From positions 364,001-428,000 of the forward strand of contig WPIO01000076.1 of NCBI GenBank assembly GCA_009760855.2: a stretch of DNA of 64,000 nt, in the 5' to 3' direction. The stretch is from Cristatella mucedo. Taxonomy: Eukaryota; Bryozoa; Phylactolaemata; Cristatellidae. Below, piece after piece: positions 54,517-64,000 of this stretch (positions within the stretch are counted from its first letter, which is position 1; each line of letters starts with the position of its first letter). Position numbers and translations under genes: made by a program. The notes under the pieces were generated by a model. It worked only from the letters and a program-made list of their open reading frames with translations. It did not search any database and was not told the origin of the DNA.

Positions 54517-54976
54517 GCTGGGATTTCGTGTGGCGGGGGGGGGCTAAAGGTTCAATAGATACTACTACTCATTTGGCTTCGCGGTCGTCGCGAACTATAG
54601 CGATTTAGGAGCAATCTTGCTGACCTTAAATAGCACAGGGCGACTTCATGTGGTTAATACCAATAGATAATCGCTGTTTGGAAACTTGCAGATTTCATTT
54701 TTACCTTTGCAGCGTTCTTCTAGCCTTGCTTGCACCTATAGACAGACGCCGGGGTTTCGCATCGAAGGCCATCGCAGGCCATCGCGCAGACCAGTGCAAG
54801 CATGGACGCCAAAAAAATTCTACTAGCTTCTACTAAGAGCAAGAAGCCGCGCTCCGAAGGCTACCGCGGCGGCTTACGTAACCCAATATAAACATCGCTA
54901 GCCTCCCTCCGGAAAAATAGGCTGATGTAGTGCGCCCAACGGAAGTCACTCAAAAGAGCTCTTTGACAGCTCTAAG
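54517..54976. other. No recognised feature
   Basis: Contains a G run at 54535-54543 only. Confidence 0.5.
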
Positions 54977-55898
54977 ATGCATTTCCCGTTTTTGGTAGAG
55001 ATCCTTTCGCTGAGGGAGACGATTTGCAGCGAAGCTTTTAGGACTTCCTTGCATCGGAGCAGCTTCAAAGGACCGTCGGTTTTCACGCGAGCCCCGCGGT
55101 TTCCGGCCTACATAGGTACATTCCTCGCAACTCAATCGGAGTTGATTGGGAAGCTCATGTCAAAGTTGTCAACACTCAAACAGTCGGGTTGATTTCGCTT
55201 GATGACATCCCTGCGCCCTGTCAAGCGAAACGTGACCCGCTGGACAGACGTTCCAGATATGTTTCGGCGCTTCGAAAGACTCCTTCCAAATCTTGATGAG
55301 GCAGACGATGAAATAATGGACCTTGTTCCCACAGCTGGGCAGAAAAGGAATAATCGGGATCGCAAGCAAGCATTGGCCGGTTTCAAATCTGTTACAATAG
55401 CGCTGCAGCGACTCGACATGTCGTTGAAAGAATCGGATGTTTTATTCCGATCGATCATTGACTCGTATCCAGAGTTTGCCGTCGACCACGATCTTTGCAA
55501 CGATGCAGATATCATCAACAGCACAGATTTGGAAACGGCCGTCGTCAAGATACAAGCAAACAAGTAGAACACTCTTACAATTCATGAAGAACGTGCTATT
55601 GAATAATTGTTGATATATGCAGCTCGGGACTCGGAAGAAGCTGCAGATGATGCTCAATTGCTGAGCGAGCACTCAAGCGAAAGCGTGTTGAAAAGAAGGA
55701 AGCATGCAGCAAGTTCATCAACACGCTCTTCTTGCTTCCAGCATCATGTGAGGCGGAGAGATTTTTCTCCGTGGCGAAGCGAGTGTTCTGTCCTCAACGT
55801 CGTAATTTGCAACCCAGAACCGCTGGGGGGCGCTACCTTTTCTGAATCAAAACAAGTTACCGTGGAATTTGGCTTTGGTCGCCTTGATAGTGAATGAA
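54977..55898 (+). pseudogene. hAT-superfamily transposase, decayed
   Basis: Three fragments in order. LIGKLMSKLSTLKQSG ends at a stop near 55190. An open frame at 55202-55567 follows (RNVTRWTDVPDMFRRFERLL, KSVTIALQRLDMSLKESDVL). A segment at about 55655-55850 encodes FINTLFLLPASCEAERFFSV then AKRVFCPQRRNL. The NVTRW block and the C-terminal dimerisation block (LLPxS..ER.FS.AKR) are hAT hallmarks. Stops and frame changes separate the pieces, and the N-terminal zinc finger is not seen. No terminal inverted repeats were assigned. Confidence 0.78.
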
Positions 55899-57487
55899 AA
55901 TGATTCAGAGACAGCTAATAATAACGAAGAGAAAGAAGAAGAATATAAAGAGGATTGGTGAAAATACAGACAATTAATTGCAATATGTGATGCGTAAGAT
56001 GTGCAATATATTGCATTGGTGGCACAGAATATTGCAATATACTGTATTTTTTAATTGAATATTGCAATATATTTATTGCTGAATATCAGAAAATTGAATA
56101 CAATAACAACTTTATTGTGCGCAGGTTTGACCCCAAGGTCTAATAAAACTGGTGGCGAAGTTTCAATCTTGAGTATTTGATTAGCATTGCTTCAGCGATG
56201 TCTGTAGCAGGGAGTATCCTATTCGTCTCATTTCGATACCGCGTTCCAAAAATTGTCCATATACTGGGACGATTTCATAAATTGTCTAATTAATATATAA
56301 TAATAATAATACATAATTATAATTATTTTTAATTATAGTTAGTAATAATTCTAATGTAATTACGAATTTCAGAAATTGTCCATATACTGGGGCGATTTGT
56401 ATGTTCATTACGATACAACCGACCCTGTATGCGTCAAATTTCACTCCCTTGCTGATTCATTTTCCCTCAAGTATCATGTACGTGAGTCTATTCGCATCGC
56501 TAGACTCCTCGCTATTGATCAGATATTCTCTCGCAATTGTACCGTCTCCATATTAAAAGCCCAGTTACGCCATTGGGCCTATGCAAATCTATCTCCGGTT
56601 AAAAAGAAATTTTCATCTGTCGAGAAGACGAAGTCTTTCATGTAGGGAATGAGCCTTTTCCAGTCTAGCCTCAGCAGTCGCTAGAGGGTTTTAGCGGAGC
56701 AAGAATAGTTTAACTGCAGTGGCAAGACCTGCCAAATTTATAAGTATGGGGGCAAGACCAGCAAGATGTTCATATAGGCAAGGGGCTAGACCCGTAATTG
56801 ATGAACAATTATAGCGAAAAATAGTAAGCGTATATTCGACATGAACTCTGCGATTGCTGCTCATCGAGTGAAATAAACACTGCGACTCCCACGGTGACTC
56901 CGACGTGTTCAACAGACCGCGACCAACCGGTACGCCATTTACTACTGCGCCGCTACTCGACGATGGTCGGCAACGTTCCCGGCCATACCTGTGCTGTTCG
57001 GCTATGTTTAAACGCCGCCGCCGACCGGGCGCTGCTCGGCTCCGACTATGCCGCCGCTATGAGCTGGTTGGAGACGCGTGCGCCAACGTAAGTGCTGCAC
57101 GGCCACTACGCCACAACCTACGGCTGCCGACCACTAGGCCTCGAACCACACCTCAACCGCGCTCGGCTTCATAATAGCCTCGACCACGCTTGACGTTCCT
57201 GTTCGCGAACTGCGCCACGTCACTTTGTCTCTCGCCTTGCTGCTGTAGGGGGGGGACCCTCTGTGGGCGTGACTACGCCAATGACGTGGTTCCACCCCAG
57301 CCGGACCCTCACCGCTAAACCCGGCCAACGGGCGTGCAGGGTAACAGCTCGTTAGCATTGCAGTCGGGCGGTCTCGGCTAAGCTGGATTTAATTACAACG
57401 GGTCAGCTGCAGCTGTATGACCCGCTAGCCCTTCTGCGAACTACCTTCTGCTTGCCCACCGGCCTGTGTGGACGCTATCCACTTTCT
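55899..57487. other. No recognised gene
   Basis: AT-rich to 56650, then GC-rich. A short duplicate (aaattgtccatatactgg) occurs at 56254 and 56372. A plus ORF 56376-56645 (89 codons, IARLLAIDQIFSRNCTVSIL) follows the second copy; family unknown. Confidence 0.45.
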
Positions 57488-57646
57488 CGTTCTCTCTCTC
57501 TCTCTCTCGTTCTCTCTCTCTCTTTCTCTCTCTCTCTTTCTCTCTCGCTCTCTCTCTCTCTTCTCTTTCTCTCTCTCTCGCTCTCTCTCTCTCTTCTCTT
57601 TCTCTCTCTCTTCTCTTTCTCTCTCTCTTCTCTTTCTCTCTCTCTT

Positions 57647-57679
<33 letters not shown>

Positions 57680-57737
57680 CCTTTCTCTCGCTCTCTCTCT
57701 CTTTCTCTCTCTCTCCCTCTCTGTCTCTCTCTCTCCC
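57488..57737 (+). repeat. (CT)n microsatellite with ctcttctctttct phase
   Basis: CT interrupted regularly by ttct and gct units. Confidence 0.95.
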
Positions 57738-57868
57738 AAGCTCGCTCGAGGGCTCGTGCTCTCACTCTCCTTTCTCTCTCAACTGGCGCTCCTTTCCGTC
57801 CGGAGCTGCTTCTATGACGGTTTCTACGTCTGTATGCGTGTTCGCGCTTGCACGTGCCTGCGTACGAC

Positions 57869-57872
<4 letters not shown>

Positions 57873-57899
<27 letters not shown>

Positions 57900-59485
57900 C
57901 ATTTGATAAAGCGCCCTCAGAGAACTCGATGAGGCAGTAGCTTTCACAATCTCGGTCCCGAGGTCGTGGGTTCGATTCCTGCGGTGGACGATCCTTTATC
58001 GCCACTGCAAGCGGTGGTAATAGCCGTAAAGACTCTCCTGTCACTATACTAAAGGAGGCTGTTAAATAAGCTAGGATTTATTTATTTGTTTTATCTCTTT
58101 CTAGGAGCTTTACAATTGCTGCAGATCGAATGATTAGTGGTAGCATGCTCAATAAACAACAAGAATAACATGGTTAGGGTGACATGCACAGGGTCAGCAT
58201 GCAAGTGTGGTTAGTGGCAGCATTCATAGTGTCAGCATGCATAAGCACATAAAGGATGAATCGCAGGGACCCACTAAATGCTGTCTAAATAGATACGTTT
58301 TTTGGTTCTCTTTAAATGTAGACTAGTCAGGAGATGTCGTGACGCGGGTCAGGAGTGAGTTCCTAGCTGTGGGAGCATACGAGCTGAAGGTGAGATAAAA
58401 GATTTGAGGCTTGTATGCGGTATAGTTGAACAGTTACATTCCAAAAAGCCGGCGGAACGATGCTTAGCCTGGTGGAGGAGAAGATCTGATAGGTAGGCTG
58501 GAGCCAAAGAATGGAGAGACCTGAAAGTGAGTGACAAAACCTTGAAGTTGATGCGTTGCTTGTCTGGGAACCACTGCAAGTCGGCAAGAAGTAGTGTGGC
58601 AACTTCTAGGCTCACGATAGACTAGCTTAACTATCGAGTTTTGCACCAGGTGTAAGCGCCTGAGTGCACAGGCCGGTGTGCCAGCAATCAGTGAGTTACA
58701 GAAGGCAAGATGAGATGTCGAAAATCCATGGACCAATTTAGGTTCGTTGTCCCTGTCTAAATAATCCTGAGTCTTAGCAATTTTATGTAGCTGAAATTTA
58801 GCAGACTTGACTGTGGAGCTGATATGATCTCCCATTGAAAGGTCACTTTAAAACATGACACCTAGATTTCGTGCAGATTCCAACATGACGTATGCTGGCA
58901 GAGCCGATTGTGAGCGTCAGCCTTTCCCATTTCTGAATTATACTTGGTTTGCCCATAACTGGTAAGTTGGTTTTATCATCATTCGATTAAAAAAAAATTG
59001 CTGCCATCCATGTGTGGATATCATCAATACATACAGCAAGACAATTTAGAGAATTTGACTGGTGGAGGGCTGGGAGAGATCAAAGCAAAGGTACAACTGA
59101 GTGCCATCCGTACAGAAGTGAAAGCCTAGATTGTGCTTGGCAATCACATCGGCAAGAGGGGGTATAAACCGTGAAAAGAACTAGACCAAGCACGGCGCAT
59201 TAAGGTACCCCATATTTCAGGGGTTCCTCGGATGATCTTTGTCCATTCACATCAATACTCTAGAGTCTCCCACTGAGGTAGGACCTGAACCATTGCAGTG
59301 CAGTGCCAGTGATGCCCAGGCGAGACGAGAGGCGCTCAAGAAGAACTTGGTGATCGATAGTATCAAAAGCTGCCCAAAGATGGAGAAAAACAATCAGATA
59401 TACTCTGCGTATGTCTGCATTCTTAAGTAGGTCGTTGTACACCCGAAGCACCGCTGACTCGGTGGAGTGATAAGCTCTAAATCCA
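57873..59485 (-). mobile_element. L2-like LINE, minus strand, interrupted by a SINE
   Basis: An (ATA)n tail and acatttgataaagcgccctc at 57883-57917 are separated from the rest by the SINE. The element resumes at atctctttctaggag (58093) and continues through the 3' UTR and reverse-transcriptase C terminus up to VYNDLLKNADIRRVYLIVFL and SSRLGITGTALQWFRSYLSG near 59260-59451. Frames are broken. Confidence 0.9.
57930..58092 (+). mobile_element. SINE family 1 inserted in a LINE tail
   Basis: ctcggtcccgaggtcgtggg, ttcgattcctgcggtggacg, atcgccactgcaagcggtgg and a TTTATT tail. It splits the LINE tail between agaactcg and atctctttct. Confidence 0.88.
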
Positions 59486-59809
59486 GTACAAACTCACCAA
59501 CAAGGTACTATATGATATAATATACAATATACATTACACGATACAATACAGCCGTCGTCGTCATCCATACCAAACAACTCGCTTGTGGGGGCTTCGTTCG
59601 TCTTTGTCGAACCGCCGCCATTGCTTCGTGCGCACGAGCCACCACAAACGCACCCTGCCCCCTGGCTCCGTTACTCCTAGAGGTTACAGCGGGGTTCACT
59701 GTGGATGAAAAGTGACTCGTGGAAGCCCGTAATGACAGAAATGAGCTGGACGGTTCACGAGGCACTTTGAAATGAGACATTGCATATATGGAAGGATGCG
59801 CTCTCTTAA

Positions 59810-59995
59810 TCTAGAGTTCGGAACGGCCGACCGCCCCTGCTTAGTCACTTGTAAGGTGTTGGCACTTCCCGACCCGGATAGCAGGCTCAAGTCTTGCAGA
59901 AAGCAATCCTCGATTCCCACTGCAAGCGGGTCGATACCCGCTAAGGCTGTCTTTTCTGTCGCAATACAGATGAGGCTGCTTTTTGAACCAGGCAA
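59810..59995 (+). mobile_element. SINE family 1, strongly diverged
   Basis: gcttagtcacttgtaaggtg, ccactgcaagcgggtcgat, ttttctgtcgcaatacagat and gaggctgctttttgaa. Confidence 0.6.
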
Positions 59996-60179
59996 CCTTT
60001 GCTTTGTTTACTTACTTTACTTGAGCCCGGTCACAAGCAGAGTGGTTCGAATTCATGTTAATACATTCGAATACAGAGCCGATTAATGATGAGTCTCAGA
60101 AAATGTACGATGAGCAGCTATTTCAGACCACTAAAGACATCGTGGAGGTCCGAGTGCTGCTGCCATATTAGAAAGCCTC

Positions 60180-60335
60180 CTGGTCTGAGCTAAGGGCTAA
60201 CGTGCTCGCTTCTCACAGCTCACAGGTCGTGGTTTCGGGTCCTACGGTAGGCAATCCTTTGCTGCTCATCGTAAGCGGTAGTGATAAACATTAAGGCTCA
60301 TCTGCCACTGTACAAATGAGGTTTTGAATTGGCTT
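60180..60335 (+). mobile_element. SINE family 1, diverged
   Basis: ctcacaggtcgtggtttcgg, cctacggtaggcaatccttt, gtaagcggtagtgataaaca and ctgccactgtacaaatgagg. Confidence 0.62.
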
Positions 60336-60984
60336 TAGCACTGGTTTTAACTTCGATGTGGGTGGCTTTTAAGGCTATACAACAGATTTAAGAGATTCTC
60401 ACGCGGTGGAAGCTGCAGAACAAAATGCCCATGCTCAGGCACGTGCCATTTTCGTATGGTTACTTAAAACGATTCCTACCGGTTAGAAGCCTTGCGGCTC
60501 GCAAAAATAGTTCAGATTCCATGCATAACTCACAAAGGCGACACTGAAAATATATTGAGTTTTGGAAGCATTCCAAGGATGGATTGAGGAGCAGAGTTGA
60601 GCGGCTGTCACCAAAAATGGTCACACTGTCCCACTCCCCCTCGTGACCCGTCCGACGAGTAGATAGTTTGCAGGGATCGAATTACACCAGCCTTATTCGC
60701 TCGTTGGGCGTGCGCCAGCCGCCTTAGCACGGCACCCGTACTTCCGTTCCCTCGCAATGGCTCCCTAGACGCCGCCGTTGTTAAGGACAGACTTCCTTAA
60801 CGCCAAGATAGATAAGGGAGCAGCTAAAATTTTATCAGCATTGATATCTGACACACGAATCTGTCACATTTGTTATATGTTATATATTCGTGCTTTAATA
60901 TTAATTTATGTGTTATCGTACTTTCTGAAGCATCAAGTGTTCTCTTTTCATGGTCTGTGTTAGATCAGGTCAGACCGTCGGATC
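60336..60984. other. Upstream flank of BPNT1 exon 1
   Basis: No gene recognised; presumably includes the BPNT1 promoter and 5' UTR. Confidence 0.45.
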
Positions 60985-61110
60985 ATGGCGTCCAGGGCGA
61001 GCTGTCCCTTGGTGATGAGAATCATTGCGGCATCTGTCAATGTGGCCAATCGTTCAGGAGGCGTCATCAGAGACGTGCTGAGTTCAGGAAACCTGGGAAT
61101 TGTGGAGAAG
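60985..61110 (+). CDS. BPNT1: BPNT1 first coding exon (3'(2'),5'-bisphosphate nucleotidase 1)
   Basis: ATG 60985 opens MASRASCPLVMRIIAASVNV, ANRSGGVIRDVLSSGNLGIV, EK, ending at donor GTACGA in phase 0. Human BPNT1 starts with the same pattern (MAS...LMRLVASA..IA.KAG.I.R.V...GDLGIVEK), and the exon ends at the same residue. The enzyme is a magnesium-dependent, lithium-sensitive phosphatase that turns PAP into AMP and phosphate in the cytosol. The catalytic metal-binding motifs lie in later exons, which are not in this window; 61111-64000 would be the start of intron 1. Only 42 codons are visible, so the call rests on this one exon. Confidence 0.85.
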
Positions 61111-61574
61111 GTACGAACATTGCAATGCGATCAATCCCATTTGTGGCTCGTTTGTGAAATCCTATCGTCATTCTTGAGCTGCCCAAGATCCTGCATGTCG
61201 GCATAGTCTGGCGCCGAAAGTCATTGTTTCCGGAATCATTTTCGAAAGTAGCTCTTGGAAAACTTTCACATTAATTCTACCGGCCACGATATTTTGCCAT
61301 GATTGCAGGTACAAAAAGTAAGGTTACTGGAGAGAGCTGTACTAAGCTCTTGAATGGTAGCGGCAGGCGCTCAACTTGACGTACGTCTCTATACAGCCGA
61401 AATTGCCGCTGGCACTGCTGCTCTCCCTGCCAATGGACGCACATGCAGCCCATTAATCAGCTAGCAGGCTGAGCTGACGCTAACGATTATCATCTTCAGC
61501 CCTGCCACTCCTAGCTTAGCCGGTATCTGGCTCGTCACATGACTCTCCTCTCACCCGCTGTCCGGCCTGGATAG
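61111..61574 (+). other. Start of putative BPNT1 intron 1
   Basis: No feature recognised in this stretch; no second BPNT1 exon found before the right edge. Confidence 0.5.
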
Positions 61575-61765
<191 letters not shown>

Positions 61766-62235
61766 TGCTCTTATTCTCACTCCCTGTACCAAGTCATTTA
61801 GCATTAGATGATGGCTTCATCTGCTGCATCGATTTATCCATCTGTATTCATTCCCAGCAGACCTTCTAAGCTGGCTAAGATGTGCGATCTGCTGGCAAAA
61901 GTGTCGGGCTACGAGTCTGTGACCATCCATTCAGTCAGGATTTTTTTTATTTCTGCTCTGGCTGCGGCTCTTCTTGCTTCTCGCTGTATCTGCAGCTCCT
62001 CTGTATCTCTATCACCCATTCACTCAATCATCTTTCAGCTCCGTGCACACTGCCCTCCAAAAGTTTCGACGCAACTGCTACCAGCACACTATTTTACTCC
62101 AAGTGCCCAAGATTGAGATCTGATCTAACTCTGGAGCAGTTTTTATTGTGAGTAAAATCTCAGAAATACATATTTACATGCAATTTATTGGGTACAATCA
62201 GTAACTTGGCAAAGCAAGTGTTTTTTGATAAAACG
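61766..62235. other. No recognised gene
   Basis: A plus ORF 61808-62116 (102 codons) has a hydrophobic stretch (FFISALAAALLASRCI) but no recognised family. The right part probably belongs to the Tc1-like element. Confidence 0.4.
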
Positions 62236-62970
62236 TCATCCTAGCATCTCGGCATTGCTACCACCAGCTTCCAGCACGTTTCTGGAGGAATTGATTCCCA
62301 GTAATCCTTCGAAACCTAAAAAAAACCGGGTTTTATATGTCGGAGAAATCTGAACCTTATAGCTCGTCCGTCTTCGTCCCACAGATGTTCTATTGGGCTC
62401 AAGTCCGGGCTCTGGCTTGGCCACTGCATGACCTCAGTTGGCTCGAAGCCGTAGCCTGTGTGAGCTTGTGAAAAAAAACTGTTTAAATGACACAGCGGTG
62501 TGCTTCAGATCATGGTCATGCTGCCAACTGAAATCGAGCCTGAGAAGAGCATAAGCAGATGGCAAGCCAACATTCTGCACAATGTCGACAGACATTTTGA
62601 TTCACGATCCCTTGAATCCTGCACAGATGCACCCAACACCGGACGTTGAGAAGCAACCTCATAAACTACACTTCCCGCACCGAATTTCATGATCTTTTTC
62701 AGACAAACGTCCATGTAAGCTTAACCCATTCACCGGCGAACTACTTCTTCCTTTTGTTGCAGCAAAGGAGATTGAATTGGGACTCACCAGTCCAAAGCAC
62801 TCTGCTCCACTGGGCAGCTGTTCAATGGGGGGGGGGGAGGGTCAGCAGGCAAAATCCAACCTTGCATTTTTTTGTGCTTCACAGTCAACAATGGCTTGGA
62901 CTTGGCCACCCATGGGTTCAGTCCTTGTTCGTTAAGCCGTCTAATCACGGCGTTTTGGGGTACAGACATT
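62236..62970 (-). pseudogene. Tc1/mariner-like transposase, decayed
   Basis: Read from 62970 down: RRLNEQGLNPWVAKSKPLL, a KHKKM segment, a MKFGAGSVV segment, SWQHDHD (about 62510-62530), and VMQWPSQSPDL / SPIEHLWDEDGRAI near 62370-62430, ending KDYWESIPPETCWKLVVAMP. The order and motifs (W-HD, SPDLNPIEHLWD) are those of Tc1 transposases. Frames shift several times and a G run at 62827-62838 interrupts it. Confidence 0.82.
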
Positions 62971-62999
62971 CATCCTCCCCCTCCCCCCATTTCCCCCTG

Positions 63000-63507
63000 G
63001 GGTAGGGCATATCCCCCAGGGGTAGGGCATTTCCTCCCCTCTCGTATGTAAATGTCATGATATAAATTGTCTTGTTTACATATCTAGTAACTATTATATA
63101 TTGTATATAATATATAACATATTCCTACATTATAGTAATTATTGGTCGCTGTCGCCCTGCTTTTCGGCAGACCACCAAGTGCAAGGTCAAAGCTCTGCTC
63201 AGGGTGGCCAGCAGCAGATGCTCTCGGCAGCAGCCGTGAGCACCTAGCAGTATCCTCGGCCGACGCCGACCCCTCCGACATTGGCACCGCCGGCTACTGC
63301 CCGGCCAAAGCTCGCCACTGCCGCAGTCGTTGCTGCACCGGGCGTCGCTCGGCGGTCGACGCTGAGCTGGCCTAGCATATTGTTTTGCAGGGTCTCCTGG
63401 GCGAGAATCCCCGGCCATACCTCCTCCGGTGGTCGTGCTATCGATTTGCCGTTTATACTAAGTTGTTTTATTTCAATAGAGTGAACTTAATTTGATTCTG
63501 TATATAT
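63000..63507. other. No recognised gene
   Basis: A duplicated ccccaggggtagggcat word at 62995-63030 and an AT-rich stretch to 63130; ORFs show no domain. Confidence 0.45.
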
Positions 63508-63575
63508 ATAGAGTCGTCCCTAGCCACTTCACGCTTCGACTTTTGCGGCTTCACTCTATCGCGGTTTTTCCAAAT
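63508..63575 (+). mobile_element. Possible Tigger/pogo-type terminal repeat
   Basis: gagtcgtccctagccacttc followed by gcttcgacttttgcggctt and cactctatcgcggttttt resembles terminal inverted repeats of Tigger/pogo DNA transposons. The partner end was not found. Confidence 0.35.
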
Positions 63576-64000
63576 ATCTTCATTAAAAAGTTGATCGAGA
63601 TGGTGAAAATGGTACAGCGTGTGTTCGGTTGTCAGTCAATTACACACTCCTGCATCACAATTAAAATTACTGTACGTTGGTCTATTTATTAGAGCATCCT
63701 CACAAATCCTTCAACGTCAGGTGCAGCCTCATTGAGAGCAGTAACCTTGCTCTTCTTTGCCGTGCAGTACACCTCTTCATCATTATAAAACAGATTGCAC
63801 TATTTTAAGAAGTTAAGGGGCTGTGTGTAAAAACTGCATGTGTGTAATTAAATGTACACTAATAATAATAAGCTATTCGTAACGTCTAATACGTCCTATT
63901 ATCCCTTACTTTGTCTAATATATTGGGTAATACAGGTGTAATGGTGACTAGAAGTGTGTTATTTCATGTCCGGAGGGCTTTAATAATGTTAAAACCAAAT
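63576..64000. other. No recognised feature
   Basis: AT-rich, unique-looking DNA up to the window edge. Confidence 0.5.

Overview
The window is animal nuclear DNA. Short exons are bounded by GT..AG introns, a metazoan gene set is present (ANKEF1, ACBD3, BPNT1, a Tctex1 dynein light chain), and the DNA between is packed with L2-like LINEs, tRNA-derived SINEs and very long (CT)n tracts. Nothing bacterial, organellar or viral was seen. The phylum cannot be fixed by eye; an invertebrate with a repeat-rich genome is the best guess.

Layout. 413-9040 (minus) holds ANKEF1 in nine well-supported coding exons plus a probable terminal exon; all exon phases are mutually consistent. 10600-13475 is a degenerate satellite of roughly 170 bp units whose orientation flips, giving a long inverted repeat; a 5'-truncated L2-like LINE (13477-15232) abuts it. 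15-25 kb has no recognised gene but carries microsatellites, a near-perfect 186 bp inverted repeat pair (21012-21197 / 21739-21924), a second repeat family around it, and a possible solo LTR. 25474-25869 (plus) is an unrecognised 131-residue ORF. 28689-29213 (plus) encodes a Tctex1-domain dynein light chain.

30463-47666 (minus) is an ACBD3 gene rebuilt here as eight in-frame exons (402 codons plus stop). It keeps the C-terminal GOLD domain but has a very divergent acyl-CoA-binding region and, in this model, no charged coiled-coil or Gln-rich middle. Its introns are full of L2 and SINE copies. 48-60 kb is a transposon graveyard: several L2 copies in both orientations, some nested; SINEs, one with an exact 15 bp target-site duplication; a second patch of the 170 bp satellite; and a decayed hAT transposase at 54977-55898. 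60985-61110 (plus) is the first coding exon of BPNT1, whose remaining exons lie past the right edge. A decayed Tc1-like transposase (62236-62970, minus) and a possible Tigger/pogo terminal repeat (63508-63575) follow.

The genes are not an operon or a pathway. ANKEF1 and Tctex1 proteins are both linked to axonemes, ACBD3 is a Golgi scaffold and BPNT1 a metabolic phosphatase. The main novelty candidates are the altered ACBD3 architecture, the palindromic satellite block, and a SINE that shares its 3' tail with the resident L2 LINE. Exon edges were set by eye from splice sites and phase; there is no transcript support.
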